From contig NZ_KB933406.1 in NCBI RefSeq assembly GCF_000392615.1, positions 16,233 through 80,232 of the forward strand: a stretch of DNA of 64,000 bases. Reading direction: 5' to 3'. The notes beneath the pieces are model-generated. The model was not told where the DNA came from. It saw only the letters and a list, made by a program, of their open reading frames with translations, and did not search any database. Every line of letters begins with the position of its first letter. The stretch's first letter is position 1. The stretch is from Lysinibacillus sphaericus OT4b.31. Its GTDB lineage: Bacteria > Bacillota > Bacilli > Bacillales_A > Planococcaceae. The translations under genes were made by a program, and so were the position numbers. Shown in pieces: positions 36,532 to 46,191 of the stretch.

Positions 36532-36990
36532 CTATGAACCTTCACCAAAGTCTAGAGTACTTCCTGTTTCTACTAAAGTCTTTGTATTATTTAAAATCAT
36601 CCACCAAGCTTTGTCGCTGTTCTCATAAGTGGAATCTGCTTCTTTCCACTGGTCATGAATGAGTGTCAATTTCGTGCATGAACCAGTAGGCTCTAAAAGA
36701 TAAGAAATCCTTGACTCGTATGCATGATCATCTTTTATATAAGACTTTCCAGGATAGTGAGTAAATCGAAGTAACTGATTTGGTTCATATTCCAATACGT
36801 TTCCGTATACATGCACCGTTTCATCTCCATCTACGCCAGGACCGACATACTCCAAGAGATCGCCCACTTGAAATGTAGATTTAATGACGGACCCATAATA
36901 AATTTGTTTTGTACCCTCAGGAGAGATAAGTGCCTTCCAAACTTCCTCTGGTGTACCTGCAATATAAAATTGATACTTCAAATTCTTCAT
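36532..36990 (-). CDS. SRPBCC/AHSA1-domain protein
   Basis: 152 aa, START-like helix-grip fold. YQFYIAGTPEEVWKALISPE and a C-terminal WWMILNNTKTLVETG are typical of AHSA1/Hsp90-activator-like SRPBCC proteins in Bacillales, which bind small hydrophobic ligands. ATG 36990 follows AGGAGG. A decayed WYL-type regulator gene lies just upstream; in relatives such a pair is common, so the regulator probably controlled it. Confidence 0.8.
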   Translation of the reverse strand: MKNLKYQFYIAGTPEEVWKALISPEGTKQIYYGSVIKSTFQVGDLLEYVGPGVDGDETVHVYGNVLEYEPNQLLRFTHYPGKSYIKDDHAYESRISYLLEPTGSCTKLTLIHDQWKEADSTYENSDKAWWMILNNTKTLVETGSTLDFGEGS

Positions 36991-37040
36991 GATTTTTATG
37001 CCTCCTAAAAATTTAATTTGGAACATGTACATTATAAAAA

Positions 37041-37070
37041 AACTTCACTGACAAGTACGGTCAGTGAAGT
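37041..37070 (-). terminator. terminator after the dead WYL regulator
   Basis: CTTCACTGAC (37043-37052) / GTCAGTGAAG (37060-37069), perfect 10-bp stem with seven A on its left. Confidence 0.8.
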
Positions 37071-37449
37071 GAAGTATTTTGATAATGATTGAATAATTCA
37101 AAGCTGATAGTTGCCAATTTTTCTTGTAATAAAGTTGGTTTCAAAATGGTGATAGATTTACCATAGGGGAGAAGAAAGTAAGGTACAAAAGCAATAAATA
37201 GACTCTTTATCAACCTTAAAAAGAGCTTTGTTTTTTCGTTCGATTAAAGCATGACTAAATAACCAATGCTGACATATTACCTTTCCAATAAAAAGACCAT
37301 AAGGATCAATATGGCGTGATTGCGGTTCTGTTTCCCTATTTTATGATAAATAATAAATAACCTATAACTTTCGGCAACAGAAATTTCTAAATCTTGAAGA
37401 ATAGATTTCAAAGACGGTTCGACAATTAGTTTAAGTGCTTTTAAAACAA
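37061..37449 (-). pseudogene. WYL/YafY-type transcriptional regulator, N-terminus lost
   Basis: Minus-strand pieces ALKLIVEPSLKSILQDLEIS, then SYRLFIIYHKIGKQNRNHAI, KALFKVDKESIYCF and LPYGKSITILKPTLLQEKL to TGA 37061, in several frames. This follows the C-terminal half of WYL-domain regulators. The HTH half is absent. Confidence 0.5.
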
Positions 37450-38301
37450 TTATAAATAAATAATACACCCTTTTTCTTCTAATTCACCTAACCACTTTGG
37501 TACGTTTAATTGGTGGTTCCATCTAAGATCCAGACGTTCTAACCCCTTAATTTCCAGCAATGATTTTGGTAAGTCCGTTAGCATATTACTTCTTAGATCA
37601 ATTTCTAATAAATTCTTCAATTGTCCAAGCTCTTCAGGCAATGTGGTTAATTGATTATGTCTCAAATTTAATCGTCTCAACCTTAAACATTTATGTAACG
37701 ATTGAGGTATTTCTTTTAATTGATTATCTTCCATATCTAAAACACGTAATAACGACAATTCCCCTAAATTTACTGGAAGAGTTGTGATTTGATTATTTTT
37801 TAAATGTAATTCCTTCAAGTTACTTAATCCACTAATACTGTACGGCAACTCTTTTAATTGATTATTCATTACACGCAGTTCTATAAGATTGCTCAAATGT
37901 CCAAGTTCTTCAGGTAATTTCATTAATTGATTATCACTTAGATTTAAATATTTCACTTTGACTAGCTTAGAGATTTCAGGTGGAATGGATTGTAATTTAT
38001 TATTATGAAGGTATAAATAATCCTCCATATTATGAAGGGAGCCAATTTCAGGTGGAAGAACGTCAATCTCATTATGCCCTGCATCCAGCATTTTAAGTTC
38101 TGTTAAATTCTCTATTTCAGCAGGCATTTTACTAATCTTATTAACAGATATATTCAAAACTTTTAATCTGTTCATTTTATAAATTTCTGAAGGAATTGTT
38201 GTTAACTTATTATCAAAAAGGTTTAAATTTGTTATTTCTTTTATGTGTACACCTAAATTAGGTAAAGAGTCTAATTTCATATGAGGAAAATTTAATTTCA
38301 T
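37450..38301 (-). CDS. leucine-rich repeat protein, 11 repeats
   Basis: 283 aa made almost wholly of 23-residue LRRs of the pattern LxxLxLxxNxLxxLPxxLGxLxN; I count 11. No signal peptide or anchor, so a cytoplasmic solenoid for protein binding. It resembles the short LRR proteins of the Bacillus cereus group. AAGGAGG precedes ATG 38301. The hydrophobic C-terminal GCIIYL caps the last repeat. Partner unknown; monocistronic. Confidence 0.85.
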   Translation of the reverse strand: MKLNFPHMKLDSLPNLGVHIKEITNLNLFDNKLTTIPSEIYKMNRLKVLNISVNKISKMPAEIENLTELKMLDAGHNEIDVLPPEIGSLHNMEDYLYLHNNKLQSIPPEISKLVKVKYLNLSDNQLMKLPEELGHLSNLIELRVMNNQLKELPYSISGLSNLKELHLKNNQITTLPVNLGELSLLRVLDMEDNQLKEIPQSLHKCLRLRRLNLRHNQLTTLPEELGQLKNLLEIDLRSNMLTDLPKSLLEIKGLERLDLRWNHQLNVPKWLGELEEKGCIIYL

Positions 38302-38713
38302 TTGTCTGCCTCCTTTTTTGAAAATACAATCTTAACATAATTCAATGCTCTATCTACAATTTTAATATCTTTGCTAAACTAAAAATGCTGCTCCGTAAGT
38401 TTAATATTACCTCAAATCAGAGTCATTTGGATAACTATTTCCATTTACCATTCCAGCCAATTAGATGACTACATAAGTAAAACCACCCTTCACGAGTGGT
38501 CTTGTTTTGAATAAATCTTCTGCTAAATAAGAATGTGCGTTTGTGATGATTTTAATTTTTTATAAAGGAAAACTGACTAATAACAAATATTGCAAGAGTT
38601 ATAAATGTAAAATTATCGTTACCATCTTTAGAAGCCAAAACAACCCTTGAACATCGCTTTCTAATTTTTAATAACCACTTTCTCACTAATATTTTTTTAA
38701 CATCATCCCTTAT
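38302..38713. other. intergenic with GACCACCC-type hairpin
   Basis: Bases 38480-38506 (AACCACCCTTCACGAGTGGTC) form a border-type hairpin for the coat-like gene; no gene otherwise. Confidence 0.5.
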
Positions 38714-39259
38714 TCAATTAGTCTGCCCTACAGCTACAATTTTACAAGTTGAAATTGCAAATCTAACGATTGTATCAGGACTTATTGGTAGAGTACCTAA
38801 CACTATGCCAAGACCTATTTGTTCTACGTTAAAATCTGCTGCAATAGAACCATTACTTGCTAAAAGATTCACAGTGGAACCAATAAGTGTATTCAACAAT
38901 TTTCTAATTGGTCGTTCACGACAATCACATTCGCACCCAGAATCAACAGGTGGCATCAAGTTGATAGTAGGTCCCGGCAATAAGAATCCTACCCCTGTTA
39001 CATCAGAAATATTTACCTCATAGGTTGTCGTTCCATCTGTAACAGTAACTAAAAAATCATTCACATCAATAATAGTGAATAAAAAAAAGAGAGGAGGTAC
39101 ATTTGGTGCATCTGCAATAGTGCCAAGAATTACAGTTTGCCCAACAAGTTGTTGTAAGACGGACTGAAGTGGAAAAACACAACAGTCACAAAGACTCAAA
39201 CAAGGGGCGCTTGGAGGAGGGCATATAGTTTTCACCGACGGACAACATTCATTAATCAC
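38714..39259 (-). CDS. Cys-rich spore-coat/exosporium-like protein
   Basis: 181 aa. The N-terminus is Cys/Pro rich (ECCPSVKTICPPPSAPCLSL), followed by two related halves: PLQSVLQQLVGQTVILGTI and RKLLNTLIGSTVNLLASNG, separated by a second Cys cluster (CECDC). This resembles coat proteins of Lysinibacillus and Bacillus that cross-link by disulfides. GTG 39259 lacks a ribosome binding site; the frame is open to ATT 39286, which has GGGGTGA at 5 bases and would add MSKKRKIVR, so the start codon may have mutated or be ATT. Confidence 0.65.
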   Translation of the reverse strand: MINECCPSVKTICPPPSAPCLSLCDCCVFPLQSVLQQLVGQTVILGTIADAPNVPPLFFLFTIIDVNDFLVTVTDGTTTYEVNISDVTGVGFLLPGPTINLMPPVDSGCECDCRERPIRKLLNTLIGSTVNLLASNGSIAADFNVEQIGLGIVLGTLPISPDTIVRFAISTCKIVAVGQTN

Positions 39260-39490
39260 TCTAACTATTTTTCTTTTTTTAGAAATGTTTTCACCCCATC
39301 AATTCTTATTCTTATAAAATATGTTTTTAAGCAATATTAAATTGGATTAAACCCTAATAAGCCAAATCTTTAATGATGGTTCACATTACACTATTGATTG
39401 TGGAAAACTATCACGCTCAATTAGCCAAATGTATAGCAGCTCAGAACGCTCGCTAGTTGTTTTGTCCTCCACAAATAATTTTACAAATGA

Positions 39491-39540
39491 AAAACCACCC
39501 ATCATGAAGTGGTCTTCTATGGCTTATTTAACTCAAGTAC
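39491..39540 (-). terminator. GACCACCC-type border hairpin
   Basis: AACCACCCATCATGAAGTGGTC then CTTATTTAACTCAAGTACC, after the GNAT gene on the minus strand. Confidence 0.65.
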
Positions 39541-39552
39541 CTGTTAGTTCAC

Positions 39553-40029
39553 TCATAACACTATCTTTTTAACCATTTGATAATTAGTTAATTTAACACC
39601 TTTTCGTTCTACGGTTTGTAAACAAACTGTTTTATACCCTCGACGTTCAAAAAATGGCTTAGCAGTAATACTAGCTTCCGTGTCAATTTCTAAAATCTTT
39701 ATTTTTTTTGCTTCAGATTCAAGCGAATTAACTAGAGCTGAAGCTATACCTTGTCCTTGATAATCTTTATGAACATACAGTCTATCTAAGTGTCCATTAA
39801 GCGTTAAATCGATAAAACCAACTACTTTATCATTTACTTTTGCAACAAGTGTTATATTTTGACCCAATGATTTTTTCCACGATTTCGTTTTAAATTCTTT
39901 TTCATCTTTTGGTGCCCAAATATCTAAATGTTCTTGCGAATAATCTTTCAAATTAACTGAATGAACTGTTTCGTAAAATAAAGAAACAATTTCTTCAGTA
40001 TCAGTTTCCTTAAATTTTATAATAATCAT
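39553..40029 (-). CDS. GNAT-family N-acetyltransferase, 158 aa
   Basis: Complete GNAT domain: DRLYVHKDYQGQGIASALVN is motif A and AKPFFERRGYKT motif B. The N-terminal TVHSVNLKDYSQEHLDIWAP is typical of the PhnO/YhbS-like branch common in Firmicutes. GAGAGGT upstream of ATG 40029. Monocistronic, ended by the border hairpin at 39491. Substrate unknown. Confidence 0.85.
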   Translation of the reverse strand: MIIIKFKETDTEEIVSLFYETVHSVNLKDYSQEHLDIWAPKDEKEFKTKSWKKSLGQNITLVAKVNDKVVGFIDLTLNGHLDRLYVHKDYQGQGIASALVNSLESEAKKIKILEIDTEASITAKPFFERRGYKTVCLQTVERKGVKLTNYQMVKKIVL

Positions 40030-40258
40030 TTTTTAATGTACCTCTCTATATATTAGAATAAGTATATTTTATTATTAAACCTTTTCTTCAACTAACCTGC
40101 CCCATGCATTGAAGAAAAAAATAAGAGCTGTTTTAACAGCTCAATGCTCTCCAAGTAAAGCCTTTGTTGATTTAAATGTAAATTTTCACAAAAACCTTGC
40201 TTGTTTGATGGTATTTTCTTTAGGTTGGTTATAGCAGTTACTTTTGTGGACAAATTCT

Positions 40259-40530
40259 TTAGTCATTCCACAGTGTAAACATATAAACCTTCTTGTAATT
40301 CCGGTTCCATAAGACACGCCTTATTTTAGATAAATTGATAATATTATAAAAATGATAGTAAATCCTTCTTCCACTATCCTCCGTTTCGTTCTTAGCTCCA
40401 ATGAAGTCAGGTTCACTATGAAACTGAGCAGCCAATACAATCAAACAGCATCACTTGGCTGTTAAAATAGACACTGTGAACATTAATAAAATTAATACCT
40501 TTTTTAAAGGTAATCCTTCTTCCTTGCCCT
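40259..40530 (-). pseudogene. small exported protein with lost start and internal stop
   Basis: After GAAGGA the frame reads KKVLILLMFTVSILTAK, a signal peptide, then TGA, then CCLIVLAAQFHSEPDFIG and on to TAA 40259. The start codon seems to have become TTA. Function unknown. Confidence 0.4.
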
Positions 40531-40642
40531 TTATACACAGTTTAAAATGAATCACGGTATTAAAATCCCGTATTTACCATTTTTTAAAAATTAAACAATT
40601 TACTCACAAAGTATCCACTTTTCACGATACCCCCTTTCATTG

Positions 40643-40828
40643 CTAATAGATCCTCCGGTACATCATGCAATAATCCATTATATTATCTTTCTTATAGTTT
40701 TTGTCTGGAATACAAGCGTCCCGCCTCCATTTGATTTCTTTATTGTTTAATTTAAATAATTCATCATCCATACGGTTTCCTATCGCATCCTTCCTTTTTG
40801 GGCTATTAACAGAATTATTGCACTTCAT
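40643..40828 (-). CDS. hypothetical small ORF, 61 aa
   Basis: ATG 40828 preceded by AGGGAG. Very polar product (SPKRKDAIGNRMDDELFKLN) with no recognised motif. The surrounding region is decayed, so this may also be a remnant. Confidence 0.35.
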   Translation of the reverse strand: MKCNNSVNSPKRKDAIGNRMDDELFKLNNKEIKWRRDACIPDKNYKKDNIMDYCMMYRRIY

Positions 40829-40844
40829 TGATTCGGCTCCCTTC

Positions 40845-41820
40845 AGGCTAACCTGTAAGACCAGGCGGTTGTAAAATCTTAATTGTCTTTTCTGCTTTTT
40901 TCTTCACTTGGCGTTTCGTTATATTGTTACGAAACACTTTTGTAAGGCTTCATGAAAAACGTTGCCATCTATAAAGGTGAAATCAGTATATAGCGATTTG
41001 CACTCATTAACTCTTGTACAGTGAAGTTAATTTTCTTCGTCTAATATATTCCATAATAGACATATCCGTTGAAAATAAAACAAAGATGTAAACTCAGCTA
41101 GTAAATATTATTCCAAATAATCTCTTTTTCTAATCTAACCTACTCAAAGCCCTCAGTCTTTGTTTATACATTAAAACATCCTGACTTTTTTATCCTGTCA
41201 TTTAAAGCTATCTTTGGACTGGTGAAAAGAAGAGTCAGAACTTTATTGCGCCAAAAATACATATTTGTATTGGCTTAAAAATTTATACTTTTTCACGCCT
41301 TATTCTTAGTTGCAATTATTCTAATCCTCCCATATGAAATATGAAGCGAATTTTATCTAAGAGAACGAAACACAGATATAACTGAAAAAGAATTAAAGAA
41401 GAAAAAGCCTAACAGAAAAATCGGAAAGTACAATTATTGACGCTATAAAAGAAAAAATAATAAAAAAGAATAACGAATCGTATTTATAGTTGAAGATGCC
41501 AAACTTTTAAAAATCATATTAAATGCGGATGAAAGTTTGACGGTTAAGTCAAGCAAAAAAAGCATGTGGATAAAAACAGTGGATGCTCTAGAAGCAGTGC
41601 ATTCCATCGATGAAATCAAGAAAGTGGTTATTATATGGATGTATCCAATGGTTGATACTTACAGAAATACTGAAGCGTTAGAGGTTATCAAATGAGTGGC
41701 TTTTTAATTATCAAAAATAAACGATTTTTATTATGGTAAAAAAATCTTTTTTTGGTTAAAGTTGTTTTTGTAGGTTATTCTAAAAAATTGCCTTACTCAA
41801 TTTTAAAGGAGGATACATAA
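40845..41820. other. decayed region
   Basis: Only scraps: a plus frame of ~70 codons without a start (41484-41695, VEDAKLLKIILNADESLTV) and AT-rich sequence. No supported gene, terminator or repeat. The promoter of the discoidin-type gene must lie at its right end. Confidence 0.4.
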
Positions 41821-42864
41821 GTGATTAAGTTAATCAAACATAGTATTATTTCTATAGCAATAATACTGCTAGCACTAGTGAGCTTTAGTGTTGAAAAAGC
41901 GCAGGCTGAAGATGGATATTCAGAAAATTTAATACCTAAAATGACTTCGGATGAATCAGGGTTTGGTAAAGCATCATCTTCAAGTAACCATGTTGAAACA
42001 CCAAGTTGGAAAGCATTTGATGGTATAGAATACTATAATAGTGGTGGTGCAAACTATGCTTGGGGAACGCTCGAAAAAACTGGATGGTTAGCCTATGAAT
42101 TCTCAAGTCCAAAAGCAATTAGTAAATACGTAATGCATAATCAAGGAAGCTGGCCAGAACTTTTTCCAAATACCTGGACTTTTGAGGCTTGGGATGGTTC
42201 AAATTGGATAGTATTGGATTCTCATAGCAATGTTACAGTAGACGACTGGAGAAAGAATCCGAAACAAAGCTTCACTTTTGAAAATTCTGGTTATTATAAC
42301 AAGTACAGAGTTAACATTACACTTACTAACAGCAAATATCATGCAGTAAACACAGCAATATCTGAACTACAAATGATGGAAAAAATTTCAACACCATCAA
42401 AACCTGTATCAATAGCATTAGATAGAAATGTATTAGAACTTCTAGAAGGCAGTCAAGATAAGTTAATAGCAACGGTTACTCCCGATACTGCAACAGTAAT
42501 ATGGTCATCTAGTGATGAATCAATTGCTACTGTAGATCAAGATGGTAATGTAATGGCACTTCGCGAAGGTGAAGTGCTAATTACTGCAAAGATTGAAAAC
42601 ACCGATATTGCAGCTACTAGTACAGTGGTAGTAAAAAAACCAGCTAATGAGTTTTCAAGTGCTATTCTGAGTATCACTTTGATAGATGGTATAACAAAAG
42701 AATACGATGTAACTAATAAAGTTTTAAATGACTACTTAAATTGGTTTGATAGTGCACAAGGTACTTCAACATACAAATTTTCAAAAACTATCTCCCCTTA
42801 TAAAAGGGTAACTGAATATATCGTACATGATAAGATTGCTTCATTTGAAGTAAGAGAATACTAA
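41821..42864 (+). CDS. secreted discoidin (F5/8C)-BIG2 multidomain protein
   Basis: 347 aa with a signal peptide (IISIAIILLALVSF, cleavage near AQA-ED). Residues ~35-190 form a discoidin/CBM32-like jelly roll (SSSSNHVETPSWKAFDGI ... GWLAYEFSSPKAISKYVM); ~195-270 is a BIG2 Ig-like domain (WSSSDESIATVDQDGNV). The last ~70 residues are a separate domain (TISPYKRVTEYIVHDKIASF). GTG 41821 follows AAAGGAGG. Probably binds sugars or cell wall outside the cell. Ended by the hairpin at 42871. Confidence 0.8.
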   Translation: MIKLIKHSIISIAIILLALVSFSVEKAQAEDGYSENLIPKMTSDESGFGKASSSSNHVETPSWKAFDGIEYYNSGGANYAWGTLEKTGWLAYEFSSPKAISKYVMHNQGSWPELFPNTWTFEAWDGSNWIVLDSHSNVTVDDWRKNPKQSFTFENSGYYNKYRVNITLTNSKYHAVNTAISELQMMEKISTPSKPVSIALDRNVLELLEGSQDKLIATVTPDTATVIWSSSDESIATVDQDGNVMALREGEVLITAKIENTDIAATSTVVVKKPANEFSSAILSITLIDGITKEYDVTNKVLNDYLNWFDSAQGTSTYKFSKTISPYKRVTEYIVHDKIASFEVREY

Positions 42865-42870
42865 ACATAA

Positions 42871-42908
42871 AAAGACCAGGTACTCACGTAAAAAGGGGCC
42901 CTGGTTAT
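42871..42908 (+). terminator. ACCAGG-type terminator
   Basis: GACCAGGTACTCACG...GGGGCCCTGGTTATTTG after the discoidin-type gene. Confidence 0.65.
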
Positions 42909-43105
42909 TTGTTTACTTCTTCAGGAACCTTATCAAAATTAAACCCTTTAAACGATACTATTTTTAACATTCCAGTGTTTGTTCTTTCGAGATACTGAAC
43001 TTTACAATACAACTTTGACTCCAGCCATATCATATCGCGCTCTACCTTGGTTATAATTTGTTTGGCTATTTGGCGAAAAGCTTCCTTTTCTTCAGGTTTA
43101 ACCAA
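42905..43105 (-). CDS. hypothetical small ORF, 66 aa
   Basis: TTG-started frame, basic and amphipathic (KEAFRQIAKQIITKVERDMI, then YCKVQYLERTNTGMLKIVSF). Its 3' end abuts the ACCAGG hairpin, as for a real convergent gene, but no ribosome binding site is visible. Confidence 0.4.
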   Translation of the reverse strand: MVKPEEKEAFRQIAKQIITKVERDMIWLESKLYCKVQYLERTNTGMLKIVSFKGFNFDKVPEEVNK

Positions 43106-43218
43106 TATCTTAGTTTAACTAATTCAAATTCTTAAGAAATCTTCATAAAATTTCTCATTAATTATTAATAATTTCCATTTACAATAAAGTGAAATAAATT
43201 AGTTAGGAGCGTCTTATC

Positions 43219-44643
43219 TTGGGAGTTACAGAAATTATTAATAATATCCGGTATTTAATGTTGCCAGTAATCATTATTCTTGTAGTTGAGTTCTTACTTA
43301 TCGCATTATATTACTTCTTTTATTATAGAAAACAACAAACAGACCGAAAAAAAATTCAAATAAAGAAACTTATTCTTGGCGCACTTTTCATAGGATATAT
43401 TGTTTTTGTGTGTGAGCTAACTATTATTGGTCGTGGCACTTCACACTACTTGCAGATGAACCTTCATCCGTTCAGTGGTTATATTGATGCGTGGAAAAAA
43501 TACTCTTTACGTGATCTACAAAATTGTATTTTTAATATATTAATGTTTGTTCCATTAGGCATTTTCTTGCCTTTAATTATCGCTAAAACTAAAGAGTTTA
43601 AGTGGCTTCTTCTTGTTGTTGTAAGTGCCACACTGTCTATTGAAACGTATCAGACACTTTCAGGAGCAGGGATTTTTGAGCTTGATGATTTAATTAACAA
43701 TTCACTTGGTGGGATTATTGGATACCAGTTATACAGACTAGGAGCTTCCATTGCTCATCACAAAAAAGTAAAAATAAAAAGTCTGGTCGGAACCCTTTCT
43801 ATACCTCTCTTGATGGGTTTGATTTTTCTTGGGATGAATATTATCTACGCCCAAAAGGAGTTTGGTCATCTAGCAATAAACGCGTATACAAAATCGAATA
43901 TGTCAGGTGTTTCTTTATCAACTTCATTAGAATTAAGCCCATTACCCGCAGTTGCCCCAGTATATAAGAAAATGATTAATAATGTTGGAGCTGAAGCCCT
44001 GTTGCAAGAGAAATTAGGATTATCAGAGTTGAGTGCACAGGTTATTAGTGGTGATCGTGAGATTCTATTGGAAGATAAAGCAGGGGTCCCATATACGTTA
44101 TTTATAAGTTCAGAGGGAAGTTGGTCATTATCAGATAATCTTTATACACCAGAGCAAACTTCATTAGCCGAGCAAGAACCAATGGTTGACAAGGCATTAG
44201 CAATGATGGACGAACTTTCTATACTACCCCAAGATGCAGAATTTACTGTATTAGAGAGTGGAGATTTTGAATGGAAGCTTCCAGATCGTACTGATTTAAG
44301 CAACGATTATTGGCATGGAGATTTAAGTCTTGGGCTTAAACCCGATGGCAGTGTTTATTCATTATCGTATAATCTTCATAAAAACCAATTTATACGGGAA
44401 GTGAACATCTTGTCATTTGCAGAGGTGTATGAGCGAATTAAGAATGGAGAATTTCCCCAAATAAAATATAATGCACTGGTAAAGGAAGAAGAACTTATTA
44501 TAAAAAAAGGTGACCAACTTGATGTAGAATTAATTGAGCTTTCGTATATGTATGACACGAAAGATTTCTATCAGCCAGTATACAGAGTTTCTGGAACATT
44601 TAACGGAAAAAGTTGGTTCACCTTGATTCAAGCAAAAAAGTAG
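43219..44643 (+). CDS. VanZ-domain membrane protein with C-terminal extracytoplasmic domain
   Basis: 474 aa. Residues ~10-185 are a VanZ-like domain of about five helices with the motif NLHPFSGY...NILMFVPLGIFLP and SIETYQTLSGAGIFELDDLI (N and D conserved in VanZ). A further helix near residue 200 leads into a ~260-residue outer domain (YTLFISSEGSWSLSDNLYTP ... YRVSGTFNGKSWFTLI) with a YycH/YcdB-like feel. TTG 43219 lies 10 bases after AGGAG. VanZ proteins affect teicoplanin susceptibility or cell-surface assembly; role here unknown. Confidence 0.75.
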   Translation: MGVTEIINNIRYLMLPVIIILVVEFLLIALYYFFYYRKQQTDRKKIQIKKLILGALFIGYIVFVCELTIIGRGTSHYLQMNLHPFSGYIDAWKKYSLRDLQNCIFNILMFVPLGIFLPLIIAKTKEFKWLLLVVVSATLSIETYQTLSGAGIFELDDLINNSLGGIIGYQLYRLGASIAHHKKVKIKSLVGTLSIPLLMGLIFLGMNIIYAQKEFGHLAINAYTKSNMSGVSLSTSLELSPLPAVAPVYKKMINNVGAEALLQEKLGLSELSAQVISGDREILLEDKAGVPYTLFISSEGSWSLSDNLYTPEQTSLAEQEPMVDKALAMMDELSILPQDAEFTVLESGDFEWKLPDRTDLSNDYWHGDLSLGLKPDGSVYSLSYNLHKNQFIREVNILSFAEVYERIKNGEFPQIKYNALVKEEELIIKKGDQLDVELIELSYMYDTKDFYQPVYRVSGTFNGKSWFTLIQAKK

Positions 44644-44934
44644 TCATATCGTTCGGTAGCCCACGTTTCAACCTGGCTTTGATGTTAAGTTGGGATTAGG
44701 TACATCTTAACCCTTTGTGCAGAAGGGAAAAGATGCACCTGAAATAGTATATCAATTCAGGAATCTAAAGAGTATCCAACAAATGGATTAAAAAGAAATA
44801 TAATGCTAACGTCTTGAATAATATACATTTTTAACTAATAATCACCAAGTATTAAAATAATTCTAAACGATTTCAAGTTCGGCTAAAATAGCTTTGTTGG
44901 TCATTCATGCTATTTATTTCTAATTTGCTGAATA
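44644..44934. other. intergenic with coding scrap
   Basis: Short plus frame GFDVKLGLGTS-stop-PFVQKGKDAPEIVYQFR (44680-44790) looks like an old gene end; nothing intact. Confidence 0.35.
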
Positions 44935-45336
44935 GTAATATACAAACCAATCAAACGATCAGTTGTCATCATGCCATACTGTAAATCCTTCACGTGTGAA
45001 ACCTGATAATACCATCCTTTACCGCCTGGGCAATAAAGTTTTCAGTTTCAGTTTTCATAGCCAGTGAACCTGATTTGTATTTGTCACTTCGATTTCCTCC
45101 TTTTTGTCTTCCATAATTAATTGAACTTGTCCTCTACTATTATTCGGTACATTTATTTGTCCTTCTAACTTGTATCCCTTTGGCAGTAACCAATTAGCTT
45201 TTACTTCAAAATGCGGTCGGTCAATAGCGTTAGTCCAAGCATCTCTCCACTCGATGCCTATCTTCTTAGCAATAGACCCTACTGGATTCAATATAGTCCT
45301 CACACTGAACTGAGTGCAATCCACGTAACCAAGCAC
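44935..45336 (-). pseudogene. C-terminal part of an M15-type phage endolysin
   Basis: Reads VGSIAKKIGIEWRDAWTNAI then DRPHFEVKANWLLPKGYKLEG. The D-x-PHFE motif carries the last zinc-ligand His of M15 peptidoglycan peptidases. The N-terminal catalytic part is missing and the 3' end runs into frameshifts. Sister copy of the dead lysin at 24060-24440. Confidence 0.55.
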
Positions 45337-45655
45337 TCATCTATCCCATCCTCGAATCGTCTGAGAACGCCTGTCCTAGCCACGATTAGATAGCCTGTGT
45401 GATTGATTCCTCTGTTTCACTATTAACGCTCACAGATGCTATAGGCTCGTTAAATCTTCTAGGATATTGCTATGGTTACTCATGTTAGCTAACTAAAAGT
45501 TGAATCGATTGAACTCATCGTGTTGGCTTAGGTAACAGTCAAACTCATATGTTACACATTTACCATTCATCTACCAACCCAAACTCTGCTATGTTACAAT
45601 TTCGATATAGAAAAAAATTTTCAGTTAGTTTAAAAAAGACAGGAGGATTTGAGTT

Positions 45656-45826
45656 GTGAATAGTTTTAATACAGGAGATATTTTATTTAGTGCTTTCTCG
45701 ATTTTCGGGTTATTATTTTCCCTTGTTCCAATTATTTTTTTCCTTTGGTTTGCTATCAGTACAACTAAGCAATTAAAAAGGCAATCCATATTATTGGAAG
45801 AAATCAATGAAAAATTAAAACGTTAA
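45656..45826 (+). CDS. cassette protein: small membrane peptide, 56 aa, copy A
   Basis: GTG 45656 preceded by AGGAGG. One transmembrane helix (IFGLLFSLVPIIFFLWFAI) with a short acidic N-terminus and a basic, coiled-coil-like tail (STTKQLKRQSILLEEINEKL). Nearly identical to the 57-aa product at 54600-54773; both have the same upstream block (TTACAATTT-GATATA...TTTCAGTTAGTT). First cassette of the 45-55 kb array. Confidence 0.75.
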   Translation: MNSFNTGDILFSAFSIFGLLFSLVPIIFFLWFAISTTKQLKRQSILLEEINEKLKR

Positions 45827-45882
45827 CAAGGATTATTATCTCCTTTTTAACAAACGAAACAATATCCTTCACACACCAATCT

Positions 45883-45920
45883 AAGGACTTTTGCGTAGAA
45901 TTACACACTCAAGTCCTTTT
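45883..45920 (+). terminator. GACTTGC-type cassette hairpin T1
   Basis: AAGGACTT...AAGTCCTTTTGTT, diverged copy, ends the 56-aa cassette. Confidence 0.65.
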
Positions 45921-46191
45921 GTTGTATTCCTCAATCACTTCTACAGCTTCATACGTGACTCAGTAGCACCAATCAGACTACCAGTGTAAATGATTCCTCT
46001 ACTTTCATACCAACGCTCATAGGCTCGTTAATCCCTTCTAGAGGCTTGTTACGATTGTTATTGTAACTGTCGATATCATTATTGTATATATTCCATTTAT
46101 ATACCAAATGAAACTTTGCTATGTTATGATTTCTATATGGATTGAATTTTTAGTTAGTTAATAAAGAAGCAGGTTTGAGAGGTGAGTGAAA

